A DNA stretch of 64,000 nucleotides from Pseudoalteromonas rubra (GTDB lineage: Bacteria > Pseudomonadota > Gammaproteobacteria > Enterobacterales > Alteromonadaceae): positions 1,178,001 through 1,242,000 of the forward strand of contig NZ_AHCD03000044.1 in NCBI RefSeq assembly GCF_000238295.3, read 5' to 3'. A model generated the notes under the pieces. That model had not been told where the DNA came from and made no database searches. It saw nothing but the letters and a program-made list of their open reading frames with translations. The position numbers were made by a program, and so were the translations under genes. Shown one piece after another: positions 24,930 through 33,613 of the stretch. Positions within the stretch are counted from its first letter, which is position 1, and every line of letters begins with the position of its first letter.

Positions 24930-26587
24930 TAGCGCTGCTTCCTGGGTTCAGGATCTGCCAAAGTCTCTTTATCGAACAGCAGCATATTAGGCTGTTCATT
25001 TAGGCCTTTTGATACAGGTTTGAGCGAGTTACTAAGACTTTCAAGTTCTTGCAGGGTATCCGTCAGTTGTTCGACCATACCTGAGCCTTTTTGATAGTTG
25101 TTTAGTGTCTGCTCAAATTGTTTGAGGCTGGCAGTGAGTTGTGCCAGCGTTCCCTGTAATTGTGTTAGATTTTTTTCCACTTTCTCAGATACTTTCGTTG
25201 TGTTGAAACTATTTACCAGTGCCTGCGTTTCTTCTGCCAGTGCTGTGAACGCCTGCATCGTTTGTTGTGCTTCATTGAGCGAGTTATCTAGTGGCAGTTT
25301 GTTGAGTTTGTTCAACAAAGCCATAACTTGCTCTGATAAAGCTGTAAATCCACTCGGTACACTCGGCAACACCGGGTACGCGAAATTCATCCCTAAGCTG
25401 GTCGGAGGGGTTGAATTGTAAAAATCTAGCTCTATATATACCGCACCTGTTAAAATATTACCACTTTTTAGTGACGCCCTTAGGCCATTTTTAATCCATT
25501 GTTCTATATTTTCCTGCCAATACTGTTTGGCTTTGGCATCGACTTCATAAATGCGCCCATACTCAATTTTGATAAGCACAGGAATGGACGTGTTGCCTTG
25601 CTGGAAGTAAAGTGGTTGTCCGTTTCGTTCAAGTCTGGCGGGTACCTGCTCGACAGTACCAATGCGCATACCCCGATACTCAACCGGCGCACCGGGTTTT
25701 AATCCTCTTATGGACTGTTCAAACTCAACCAGGTAGTGATCAAACAAATCAAAGCGCCGCTCTAACGCAACGGCGAAATTTTGATGTAGCGTAAATGCTC
25801 TGCCTTCCTGGGCAATCTCTGTACCGTTTTGCCCAGGTGGATAATCAACAGATATTCCGCCTTTAATCATTTTTGCAAGTGAGCCTGTATTGAGGTTAAT
25901 GCCTTCACTGGTGAGGGAAAGTTCTACTCCTGAATTGATCCAGAAAATGGCATTGTGAGTAATTAGACGGTCGTAGGGGGAGTGAATGAAAACCCCGTAT
26001 TCCATTTGCAAAGAGTCAGTATTAAACACTGAGCTCTCAATTTGCCCCACATGGTAATTACGGAAAAAGATCCCAGTGCCCACATCCAGCACTTCGCCAC
26101 TGGTTGAGCTGAGCTTGTAGCGCACACCTTCAATGTCCGTAGAGATCAACGCTGGCTGTTCCTGAAGGGTATATAGACTGGTTCGGCGCTTACTTTCCCC
26201 GGGCAGCAACTCTATATAAACACCAGACAATAAGGTGTTAAGTCCACTTATGCCGGATTGATCAATGCGTGGTTTCACTATCCAAAACTTAGCATCTTCT
26301 GTTAGCAAGTTATCGTAGTGTTTTTCTATGCGCACTGTGGCAACGACAGCTTTCTGTTCTACTTGCAGGCGGAGTGATTCAACAACGCCGACTTTAACAC
26401 TGCGGACTCTTATTTCCGTTTTGCCAGCGATAATGCCATCGGCGCTCTTCATCTTGATGTAAATCTGATGACCCTTGTTCTGTTGATGCTGATAGAGCAT
26501 CCAGCCCGTAATCAAAACGGCCAATAAGGGAACGACCCAGATAACGGAAAGCCTGGGTTTGGGCTCGATATGCGCTTCTTTATTCAT
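24929..26587 (-). CDS. pqiB: Intermembrane transport protein PqiB (three MCE domains)
   Basis: This 552-aa protein (E. coli PqiB 546 aa) has one N-terminal membrane segment (residues 14-31) and three MCE/MlaD domains starting near residues 40, 160 and 280. A C-terminal coiled-coil region from about residue 420 to 530 is rich in Q, L and E. In E. coli the MCE rings and the coiled-coil needle span the periplasm to carry lipids. It overlaps pqiA by 8 bp and pqiC by 1 bp. The operon is known to respond to paraquat stress in enterobacteria. Regulation here is not visible. Confidence 0.95.
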   Translation of the reverse strand: MNKEAHIEPKPRLSVIWVVPLLAVLITGWMLYQHQQNKGHQIYIKMKSADGIIAGKTEIRVRSVKVGVVESLRLQVEQKAVVATVRIEKHYDNLLTEDAKFWIVKPRIDQSGISGLNTLLSGVYIELLPGESKRRTSLYTLQEQPALISTDIEGVRYKLSSTSGEVLDVGTGIFFRNYHVGQIESSVFNTDSLQMEYGVFIHSPYDRLITHNAIFWINSGVELSLTSEGINLNTGSLAKMIKGGISVDYPPGQNGTEIAQEGRAFTLHQNFAVALERRFDLFDHYLVEFEQSIRGLKPGAPVEYRGMRIGTVEQVPARLERNGQPLYFQQGNTSIPVLIKIEYGRIYEVDAKAKQYWQENIEQWIKNGLRASLKSGNILTGAVYIELDFYNSTPPTSLGMNFAYPVLPSVPSGFTALSEQVMALLNKLNKLPLDNSLNEAQQTMQAFTALAEETQALVNSFNTTKVSEKVEKNLTQLQGTLAQLTASLKQFEQTLNNYQKGSGMVEQLTDTLQELESLSNSLKPVSKGLNEQPNMLLFDKETLADPEPRKQR

Positions 26588-27788
26588 GTTTATTTAAAGA
26601 GTCCCAAAGTAAACGAGGGTCAAAATTGTTCACAGCAAAGATTTGACAAATGACCATGGCGGTAAAAAAGACGATACCTGGCTGTGGCTCTACGCTCAGT
26701 ACAGTACCAAGCTGAACGAGAGAAACCAAGAGGATCACGACGAAAACGTCGATCATTGACCATTTACCAACCGCTTCGAGGGCACGATAGAATTTAGCCG
26801 CCACTTTTGGGTTAGTCGGGTAGCTAACGCGATAGAGCAAATAGAACAATGTGCCTGCTTTTATGAGTGGGATGCAGATACTCGCGATGAAAATCACTAT
26901 GGCGATCGGGTATGAGCCATTTTTCCACAAAACTTCTACACCACCATAAATGGTTGCCGGTGTGTGCAATCCCAGGTTTATGGTATCCATAATTGGAAAA
27001 GACAGGGCTGGAATCATAAATATGAGTGAAGTGAGCATCCAGGCCGCGCTTCGCGCGACAGAGTTATCTTTGCGGTAACGTAATTTCGCCATGCAGCGCG
27101 GGCAGTGGGCACTGCGGCTGATCTGCTGGCAGACATGGCATTGTTTGAGACTTTGTGTACTTGCACGTTTGGCGCAATGCTCAATAGAGGGGGTGAAATG
27201 TGCTTGCTGCAGTTGCCAGAGTTGGTGTTGGCTTAGTAAAGACAAAGTCTCAATAAAACACAAAACAAATAATATATAAGCCCAAAAGCCAAGTCCTACT
27301 TCAATCTCAGCGAACGCCGTAAGCTTAAAAGCACTAATTAATACCGCTACCAGAAAGATATCGGCCAAATTGAGAGGCCTGAGTGCCATGATAAATTTTG
27401 CAACGACCCGGGCATTATGTGGGTTCATTTTTTGCCACACAGGTGTATGCACAAGGAGAATAAGGGCGCTGGCTATGAATGGCAGGATAACAATACTGGT
27501 GCTTAGCAGAACTGCCAGGAATACACTGTAGTGCTCGGCAAGTTGCATTATTGCTGCCATTAAACTTATGGTCTGCTTAAGGCCATGCTGCGCATAGGAA
27601 ATAAAATGCGGTTGCAGGCTCAATAGCAGAAAGATAATAGAGGAAAGACTAAACGCGGCTATCCATTGTGTATAGTTGCGTTGGGTCGTTGCCAATACAT
27701 TGCCGCAATGCGGACAAACAGCTCTTTGCTGTTCGCCCAGATCTTGAATGGACACTAAAAAATCACAATGCTGACAGGCGACTATCAC
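26580..27788 (-). CDS. pqiA: Intermembrane transport protein PqiA
   Basis: This 402-aa inner-membrane protein carries two paraquat-inducible protein A domains. Each begins with a zinc-ribbon-like pair of CxxC motifs (CQHC...CPHC near residues 5-28 and CHVC...CPRC near 215-230), followed by about four membrane segments. It partners PqiB and PqiC in lipid traffic between membranes. The GTG at 27788 is the only workable start, with a weak ribosome site. First gene of the pqiABC operon. Confidence 0.93.
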   Translation of the reverse strand: MIVACQHCDFLVSIQDLGEQQRAVCPHCGNVLATTQRNYTQWIAAFSLSSIIFLLLSLQPHFISYAQHGLKQTISLMAAIMQLAEHYSVFLAVLLSTSIVILPFIASALILLVHTPVWQKMNPHNARVVAKFIMALRPLNLADIFLVAVLISAFKLTAFAEIEVGLGFWAYILFVLCFIETLSLLSQHQLWQLQQAHFTPSIEHCAKRASTQSLKQCHVCQQISRSAHCPRCMAKLRYRKDNSVARSAAWMLTSLIFMIPALSFPIMDTINLGLHTPATIYGGVEVLWKNGSYPIAIVIFIASICIPLIKAGTLFYLLYRVSYPTNPKVAAKFYRALEAVGKWSMIDVFVVILLVSLVQLGTVLSVEPQPGIVFFTAMVICQIFAVNNFDPRLLWDSLNKHE

Positions 27789-27847
27789 TGTTTAACCAAT
27801 ACCTAAGCTCACTACTGCACATAGTGTGAGTGACTTAGAGGTTTTTA

Positions 27848-28651
27848 TCAACTGTCAAATACGGCTACCGTCTGCCTGCTCAGTGCCAGTAATTTGCCAT
27901 CTTGCGAGAATAGCTTAGCATCTTCTATGGCGTAGCCATGTTCAGCCTGATGTGTGACAGCTTCCATGGCAAACCACTCAGTGCCTGCTAATTCTATGTC
28001 ATCTAAAAATTCAACGTACCAAGACATGCTGCTTGCGGGTGTTGGGCCTTCACAGAGTTGCAGCAGTGTAGGGGGCCAGGCATCTGCCAGAGCAAGTAAA
28101 TGAAGCACTGATAAATGCGGTTGTGCTGCTTCTTTAAATTTCATCCAGCCACCTATATGACTGGAATTGGCGCCACTAAATGGCATTGCACCTTGTTGCA
28201 GATTTAGGTCAATGTGTTGGATAAAGGCCGGCATTACACCTTCTATATAAGGAAGCGTCTGCGTATGGTTAATCTCTGCAAGTGTGCTTTCATCTTGTGC
28301 AGAGACTTTGATAGCTGATGAACGCGGTTTGCCAAAGCAGGCGAGCGCAACAAGACAAACCTGGTCATTCTGAGTAATAGTGGTTTGCATCTGAGTTGCA
28401 TTTTTACCGGCACGTAATAGTTGAGTATTGAGTTCAAATGGCATGTCAGTCAAAAGAGGACCGACAAAATTGCAACTGAAAGAAAGCAGGCGCCTATTTT
28501 GGTCGTCCAGTTGATTTAACATGCTTTGTAACATCAGGGCAGCTGAAAGGCCGCCAAAGACTGTTCTACCTTGTCCCCAGCTTGCCGGTAAGGAAAGTTG
28601 GGCCTGAGCGTGTTTCAGGTCAGGCCGTGAAATGAGTTGATCAAATGTCAT
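27848..28651 (-). CDS. Acyl-CoA thioesterase family protein (TesB-like)
   Basis: This 267-aa protein has a double hot-dog fold. The first half has WGQGRTVFGGLSAALMLQ (near residues 24-41) and LLSFSCNFVGPL; the second half has SMSWYVEFLDDIEL and the LSRQTVAVFD end. These match the thioesterase-like superfamily (acyl-CoA thioesterase, TesB relatives). The ATG at 28651 gives the usual length. An upstream extension of 37 codons runs into the dnaK promoter region and is rejected. It is divergent from dnaK. Acyl-chain preference is unknown. Confidence 0.82.
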   Translation of the reverse strand: MTFDQLISRPDLKHAQAQLSLPASWGQGRTVFGGLSAALMLQSMLNQLDDQNRRLLSFSCNFVGPLLTDMPFELNTQLLRAGKNATQMQTTITQNDQVCLVALACFGKPRSSAIKVSAQDESTLAEINHTQTLPYIEGVMPAFIQHIDLNLQQGAMPFSGANSSHIGGWMKFKEAAQPHLSVLHLLALADAWPPTLLQLCEGPTPASSMSWYVEFLDDIELAGTEWFAMEAVTHQAEHGYAIEDAKLFSQDGKLLALSRQTVAVFDS

Positions 28652-28790
28652 AGCACTTACTTTTGGTTGGTCTTGAATTTCTTTTATCTGGTCATACCAG
28701 AGTTTAAAAGTCAAATTTAGCTGATTTTTGATGAAAAAAACGGCATGGCGAAAAAATTTCAAAAAAAAACACTTTTTTTTTGTTGTGACG

Positions 28791-28818
28791 CTTGAATTAC
28801 AAATTGCCGCCCCTATTT
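28791..28818 (+). promoter_or_regulatory. Sigma-32 heat-shock promoter of dnaK
   Basis: CTTGAAT at 28791-28797 and CCCCTATTT at 28810-28818 match the RpoH consensus (CTTGAAA, CCCCATnT), with 13 nt between CTTGAA and CCCC. Transcription would start about 45 nt ahead of dnaK. An A-rich then T-rich tract lies just upstream (28759-28782). Confidence 0.9.
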
Positions 28819-28868
28819 ATCAAGTCATCTAACAGAACAACGAATTTTTGAAGTCGGAGAAGATTCAC

Positions 28869-30788
28869 ATGGGTAAAATTATTGGAATCGATTTAGGTAC
28901 TACTAACTCTTGCGTAGCGGTACTTGATGGTGATAAGACACGCGTTATCGAAAACGCTGAAGGGGATCGTACAACGCCATCGGTTATTGCATTTACCGAA
29001 GAGGGCGAAACATTAGTAGGTCAACCGGCAAAACGTCAGGCTGTGACTAACCCTCAAAACACACTGTATGCAATCAAGCGTTTGATTGGCCGTCGTTTTG
29101 AAGATGAAGAAGTGCAGCGTGACATCAGCATCATGCCATTTAAAATTGCTAAAGCAGATAACGGTGATGCCTGGGTTGAAGTACGCGGCGAAAAACGCGC
29201 TGCACCTCAGATCTCTGCTGAAGTCTTGAAAAAGATGAAAAAGACCGCTGAGGATTTCCTTGGTGAAGAAGTAACAGAAGCGGTAATCACAGTTCCTGCT
29301 TACTTCAACGATTCACAGCGTCAGGCAACAAAAGATGCCGGTCGTATTGCTGGTCTTGATGTAAAACGTATCATCAACGAGCCAACAGCTGCGGCACTTG
29401 CCTACGGTATGGACAAAAAACAAGGCGACAACGTCGTTGCAGTGTACGACTTAGGTGGTGGTACATTCGATATCTCGATCATCGAAATCGACGAAGTTGA
29501 AGGCGAGCACACGTTTGAAGTATTGGCGACTAATGGTGATACACACCTTGGTGGTGAAGACTTTGACAACCGCGTAATCAATTACCTGGTTGCTGAATTC
29601 AAGAAAGACCAGGGTATTGATCTGAAAACTGACCCGCTGGCAATGCAGCGTGTGAAAGAAGCAGCAGAAAAAGCGAAAATCGAGCTTTCATCTGCACAGC
29701 AAACTGAGGTGAACCTGCCTTACGTTACTGCTGACGCAACTGGTCCTAAGCACATGAACGTGAAGCTCACGCGTGCAAAACTTGAGTCACTAGTTGAAGA
29801 TCTGGTTGCACAGTCTATTGAGCCGCTGAAACGTGCACTGGCTGATGCAGACCTGTCTGTAAGCGACGTAAACGATATCATCCTGGTGGGTGGTCAAACA
29901 CGTATGCCATTGGTGCAGAAACAAGTAGCTGAGTTCTTCGGTAAAGAGCCTCGTAAGGACGTAAACCCTGATGAAGCAGTAGCAGTTGGTGCTGCGGTTC
30001 AAGGTGGTGTACTGGCTGGTGACGTGAAAGACGTACTACTACTTGACGTTTGCCCTCTGTCTCTGGGTATCGAGACTATGGGTCAGGTCATGACTGCGCT
30101 TATTGAGAAAAACACGACTATCCCTACTAAGAAGTCACAAACTTTCTCAACAGCAGAAGACAATCAGTCTGCGGTAACAATTCATGTACTGCAAGGTGAG
30201 CGTAAGCGTTCAAGTGACAACAAGTCTCTTGGCCAGTTCAACCTGGAAGGTATTCGCCCTGCACAGCGCGGTGTACCTCAGATTGAAGTAACCTTTGACG
30301 TTGACGCGGATGGTATCTTGCATGTCTCTGCGAAAGACAAAGACACAGGTAAAGAGCAGAAGATTACTATTCAGGCATCTTCAGGTCTGAGCGATGATGA
30401 AATTGAAAACATGGTTCGTGATGCCGAAGCGAATGCTGAAGAAGACAAGAAGTTCGAAGAGCTAGTTGGCGCTCGTAACCAGGCTGATGCTATGGTTCAC
30501 GCGACTCGCAAACAAGTTGAAGAAGCAGGTGATGATTTGCCAGCTGACGACAAAACTGCGATTGAAGCAGCACTGTCTGAGTTGGAAACAGCCATTAAAG
30601 GCGAAAGCAAAGAAGACATCGATGCTAAGACCCAGGCACTTGCAGAAAAATCTCAGAAGCTAATGGAAATTGCTCAGGCGAAAGCTCAGGCGCAACAAGC
30701 TGGCGGCGACGCAGGTGCGCAGCAAGCAAACAAGGCTGACGACGACGTAGTAGATGCCGAGTTTGAAGAAGTGAAAGACGACAAGTAA
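28869..30788 (+). CDS. dnaK: Chaperone DnaK (Hsp70)
   Basis: This 639-aa ATP-dependent chaperone folds and disaggregates proteins with DnaJ and GrpE. ATG at 28869 follows GGAGAAG and yields MGKIIGIDLGTTNSC, the standard start. The ATPase domain shows AVITVPAYFNDSQR, the IINEPTAAALAYG linker and VYDLGGGTFDIS. The interdomain linker VLLLDVCPLSLGIET is near residue 385. The C-terminus ends EEVKDDK, close to the EEVKD-K tail of Gram-negative DnaK. It is driven by a sigma-32 promoter and followed by dnaJ after a structured spacer. Confidence 0.99.
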   Translation: MGKIIGIDLGTTNSCVAVLDGDKTRVIENAEGDRTTPSVIAFTEEGETLVGQPAKRQAVTNPQNTLYAIKRLIGRRFEDEEVQRDISIMPFKIAKADNGDAWVEVRGEKRAAPQISAEVLKKMKKTAEDFLGEEVTEAVITVPAYFNDSQRQATKDAGRIAGLDVKRIINEPTAAALAYGMDKKQGDNVVAVYDLGGGTFDISIIEIDEVEGEHTFEVLATNGDTHLGGEDFDNRVINYLVAEFKKDQGIDLKTDPLAMQRVKEAAEKAKIELSSAQQTEVNLPYVTADATGPKHMNVKLTRAKLESLVEDLVAQSIEPLKRALADADLSVSDVNDIILVGGQTRMPLVQKQVAEFFGKEPRKDVNPDEAVAVGAAVQGGVLAGDVKDVLLLDVCPLSLGIETMGQVMTALIEKNTTIPTKKSQTFSTAEDNQSAVTIHVLQGERKRSSDNKSLGQFNLEGIRPAQRGVPQIEVTFDVDADGILHVSAKDKDTGKEQKITIQASSGLSDDEIENMVRDAEANAEEDKKFEELVGARNQADAMVHATRKQVEEAGDDLPADDKTAIEAALSELETAIKGESKEDIDAKTQALAEKSQKLMEIAQAKAQAQQAGGDAGAQQANKADDDVVDAEFEEVKDDK

Positions 30789-30810
30789 TTGTTGACTTAT
30801 CAGTGCCCAC

Positions 30811-30968
30811 AGGCTTAGCCTGCGGTGCTAAACAGGGCCTGTTTATCCTTCAAGTTCTAACGAATGGCAGAGGTAAGCAGGCTCTGACGTATTTAAATTT
30901 AGGCGATAAGTAGATTGCGATTGGAGCTGGCAAGTCTCGTAAGCAGCGCAATCAAACACGTATTCGCC
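30811..30968 (+). other. Structured spacer between dnaK and dnaJ
   Basis: The 229-nt gap is unusually long for this gene pair and holds several inverted repeats. AGCCTGC (30817-30823) pairs with GCAGGCT (30877-30883) and encloses TAAACAGG-G-CCTGTTTA (30829-30845). Further on, GGCGA (30902-30906) pairs with TCGCC (30964-30968) and encloses GATTGCG (30913-30919) with CGCAATC (30947-30953). No open frame or clear terminator is seen. It may adjust the DnaK:DnaJ ratio. Confidence 0.45.
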
Positions 30969-31017
30969 AGGCGGTCATCACAATGGCTGATCGCTCAGTA
31001 ATAATTGTGTGAGAACT

Positions 31018-32148
31018 ATGTCAAAACAAGACTATTACGACGTTCTTGGGGTATCAAAAGACGCCGGTGAACGTGACATTAAAAAGGCCTATAAACGACT
31101 TGCAATGAAGTATCACCCAGACAGAACTGCGGGCGATGCTGAATTGGAAGCAAAGTTTAAGGAAGTAAAAGAAGCCTACGAAGTCTTATCAGATAGTCAA
31201 AAACGCCAGATGTATGATCAATACGGCCATGCTGCCTTTGAACAAAACGGTGGTGCAGGCCATGGTGGATTTGGCGGCGGTGCTGATTTTGGTGATATTT
31301 TCGGGGACGTATTCGGTGATATTTTTGGTGGCGGGAGACGTCAATCACGCCAGCAGCGCGGTGCAGATCTACGATATAGTTTAGATCTGAGCCTGGAAGA
31401 TGCAGTACGAGGCAAAGAAGTCGAGATCCAGGTACCGACCTGGGTGTCCTGTAAGCCTTGTGATGGTAGCGGTGCTAAGTCTGGATCTAAACCAAAGACA
31501 TGTCCTACTTGTCATGGTGCTGGTCAGGTTCAGATGAGACAAGGTTTCTTTGCCGTTCAGCAAACTTGTCCTACCTGTCAGGGAAGTGGGCAGGTTATTT
31601 CTGATCCATGTGATAGCTGTCACGGTCAGGGTCGCGTTGAAAAAACCAAAACATTGTCAGTTAAAATCCCTGCGGGTGTTGATACGGGCGATCGTATCAG
31701 GTTATCTGGAGAAGGTGAGGCTGGCATGCACGGTGCACCTGCAGGTGACTTGTATGTTCAGGTGAGCGTAAGAGAACACCCCATCTTTGTTCGGGATGGT
31801 AACAATCTTTACTGTGAAGTACCGATTAGTTATACAACAGCGGCTTTGGGTGGTGAGATTGAAGTACCTACTCTCGATGGTCGTGCAAACCTGAAAGTGC
31901 CTTCTGAGAGCCAGACTGGCAAGATGTTCCGTATGCGCGGTAAAGGCGTGAAGTCGGTTCGCAGCGGTGCTGTAGGTGATTTGATCTGTAAAGTCGTGAT
32001 CGAAACGCCGGTTAATCTTAATGAGAGACAAAAAGAGTTGCTGAAGGAGCTCGAAGAGAGCATGGGCAGCGATGCTGGAAAAAATCGTCCGAAGGCACAA
32101 GGCTTCTTTGATGGTGTAAAGAAGTTCTTTGATGACCTGACCAAATAA
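31018..32148 (+). CDS. dnaJ: Co-chaperone DnaJ (Hsp40)
   Basis: This 376-aa type I Hsp40 delivers clients to DnaK and stimulates its ATPase. The ATG at 31018 gives MSKQDYYDVLGVSKDA; a GTG three codons earlier is less like the family. The J-domain has HPD near residue 34. A glycine/phenylalanine-rich region with repeats of GDIFGDVFGD follows (residues 78-108). The zinc domain has four CxxCxGxG repeats (CKPCDGSG, CPTCHGAG, CPTCQGSG, CDSCHGQG). The C-terminal substrate domain is complete. It belongs to the dnaK heat-shock unit and ends at a strong terminator. Confidence 0.99.
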   Translation: MSKQDYYDVLGVSKDAGERDIKKAYKRLAMKYHPDRTAGDAELEAKFKEVKEAYEVLSDSQKRQMYDQYGHAAFEQNGGAGHGGFGGGADFGDIFGDVFGDIFGGGRRQSRQQRGADLRYSLDLSLEDAVRGKEVEIQVPTWVSCKPCDGSGAKSGSKPKTCPTCHGAGQVQMRQGFFAVQQTCPTCQGSGQVISDPCDSCHGQGRVEKTKTLSVKIPAGVDTGDRIRLSGEGEAGMHGAPAGDLYVQVSVREHPIFVRDGNNLYCEVPISYTTAALGGEIEVPTLDGRANLKVPSESQTGKMFRMRGKGVKSVRSGAVGDLICKVVIETPVNLNERQKELLKELEESMGSDAGKNRPKAQGFFDGVKKFFDDLTK

Positions 32149-32190
32149 TGTCAGGGGATGCCTCTGAACCTGCTGGCATATCAGAAAAAC

Positions 32191-32220
32191 AAAACGGCGC
32201 TTAACGGCGCCGTTTTCTCT
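32191..32220 (+). terminator. Intrinsic terminator of dnaK-dnaJ
   Basis: AAAACGGCGC (32191-32200) and GCGCCGTTTT (32207-32216) make a 10-bp stem with a 6-nt loop, ending in TTTTCTCT. It also abuts the convergent small gene downstream, so it may act in both directions. Confidence 0.85.
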
Positions 32221-32441
32221 CAGTTTAACAGCATGAGATAGTCCATATCTCCAGTACACTTACATGCCAGTACTGTTCGACTGTGTCCTGTTAAAAGAAG
32301 TCCGTCGGTACAGCCTAGTCGCTTACACTTGGACGCACAGGCCACACTGCTTTCCCAAAAATAATATTCGTTAGTCAAAAAAGACAAAGTAAAATAGCTA
32401 ACCGCACATACGGCTGCGATACGAACAAGACCTTTGTTCAT
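32220..32441 (-). CDS. Small cysteine-rich membrane or exported protein
   Basis: This 73-aa protein starts at ATG 32441, which is preceded by GGGAGAG. It has one hydrophobic segment (about residues 6-23) that may be a signal anchor. The mature part holds a cluster of cysteines (SVACASKCKRLGC, then LACKC). The spacing could bind a metal or form disulphides in the periplasm. No family is recognised and nothing in the neighbourhood gives a role. The good ribosome site supports it being real. Confidence 0.5.
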   Translation of the reverse strand: MNKGLVRIAAVCAVSYFTLSFLTNEYYFWESSVACASKCKRLGCTDGLLLTGHSRTVLACKCTGDMDYLMLLN

Positions 32442-32897
32442 AACGACTCTCCCGCGCAATAATACAGTGCGTATAGAGTTAATAAGACTTTAGTCTAATT
32501 TGGCGTTTTGTCTACCTTAAGATAGGGTTATACCAATTTCACTTAATACTTGGTCTATTTGAAGTAGCTAATAGGACGCTAACAGTGTTAAAAATTTCTT
32601 ATTTAGAACAACTAAATAGCAAAATTTTTGCCTTGTTATCGACCCTATTTTCTCGCCTCAAAATAGATCACTTAATTAAGCAAATTGGTATTAAAAGTAA
32701 CTTGCGATAAATTATTTCCAACGTAAGCACCTTAGCTCGTCATCAGCAGGTCTGCAAAGCCCATGCTGGCACCTAATTAGCCGGCGACAAGGTCTGCAAT
32801 TCTCTCGTCTTTAGGGTGTTGTGTATTTAGCTAATTGGGCTTAAATGGTGATGAAGCAGAATTGATTTTTTGATGATATAGGACAGGAAGCACCAGT
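32442..32897. other. Gene-free stretch containing a MITE-like element
   Basis: This 456-bp interval has no supported gene. Its central part is the palindromic element at 32530-32691. The right part, about 200 bp, is the upstream region of the YbaK-type gene and shows no recognised motif. Confidence 0.6.
32530..32691. mobile_element. MITE-like imperfect palindrome, about 162 bp
   Basis: The ends are perfect 10-bp inverted repeats, ATACCAATTT (32530-32539) and AAATTGGTAT (32682-32691). The whole element is an imperfect palindrome. CTTAAT, TCTATTT, AATAGG and TAACA on the left reappear inverted on the right. The centre holds AAAAATTT and TTATTTAG facing CTAAATA and AAATTTTT around a 5-nt loop. 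It encodes no protein. This is the structure of a non-autonomous miniature transposable element or an extended-hairpin intergenic repeat. No second copy lies in this window. Confidence 0.7.
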
Positions 32898-33356
32898 ATG
32901 ACACCCGCTATTCAGCTACTTAAAAAGCATAAGGTCAGCTTTGAAATACTTAAGTTCGAGCACGACCCAAATATCACTGAATTCGCACACGAAGCGACTC
33001 AGGCACTGGCATTGACACCGGACAAAGTATTTAAAACACTGGTTATCAGTGTCGATGGCAGGTTAAATGTTGCTGTCACACCAGCCACTCAGTTAGTTGA
33101 TTTAAAAGCATTTGCTAAAAGTTGTAAAGGTAAAAAGGCACAACTTGCAACACAACAACAAGCCGAGAATGCGACAGGGTACCAGCTGGGGGGGATCAGC
33201 CCCTTTGCGCACAAAAAACGTTTGCCGGTGATCTTACACAATTCTGCGCTCAATTTTGACACGATTTATGTCAGTGGTGGTCGACGCGGTTTAGAGCTGG
33301 CGCTCTGCCCGGCAGCACTTAAAGTATTGTGCTCAGCCCAGGTTGCTGATTTTTAA
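32898..33356 (+). CDS. ybaK: Cys-tRNA(Pro) deacylase YbaK
   Basis: This 152-aa trans-editing enzyme hydrolyses Cys-tRNA(Pro) made in error by prolyl-tRNA synthetase. Family features are the N-terminal MTPAIQLLKKHKVSFE, DKVFKTLVISVDG with the catalytic lysine (near residue 46), the GYQLGGISPFAHKK loop and the VSGGRRGLELAL tail. Length equals the E. coli protein (159 aa) within a few residues. It stands alone after the MITE-like element. Confidence 0.93.
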   Translation: MTPAIQLLKKHKVSFEILKFEHDPNITEFAHEATQALALTPDKVFKTLVISVDGRLNVAVTPATQLVDLKAFAKSCKGKKAQLATQQQAENATGYQLGGISPFAHKKRLPVILHNSALNFDTIYVSGGRRGLELALCPAALKVLCSAQVADF

Positions 33357-33592
33357 GCCATCTATTTTTTCCTCGCATATGCCCTTTTCTCAGTGAACGA
33401 GATAGCATTTCGTTTTAATCCTCTTTTTATGAATAAAAAACAATCAAATCGGTGGTTTCAGCGAACACTTGTAAGCTATTAATTATTTAGTAATTTTTTA
33501 AATAACCCAGACCTTTCAGTAAAAAAGCCGTTAAAAAATAGCATAGAGCAATTGATCTAAACGGAATTTTATGCCGTAATGTAACTATATCA

Positions 33593-33609
33593 ATCTGGTC
33601 GGATGAGTT
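33593..33609 (+). promoter_or_regulatory. FadR-like operator overlapping the fadE ribosome site
   Basis: ATCTGGTCGGATGAGTT agrees at 14 of 17 positions with the E. coli FadR consensus-type sequence AACTGGTCGGACCAGTT. It begins 21 bp ahead of the fadE ATG and contains the GGATGAG ribosome-binding sequence. Repression released by long-chain acyl-CoA is inferred from known FadR biology. Confidence 0.65.
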
Positions 33610-33613
33610 TATT

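Noticed and set aside
28652..28762. N-terminal extension of the thioesterase by 37 codons
   Set aside because: The extension is basic, hydrophobic and unlike the family, and it runs into the dnaK promoter region. The ATG at 28651 gives the normal domain start.
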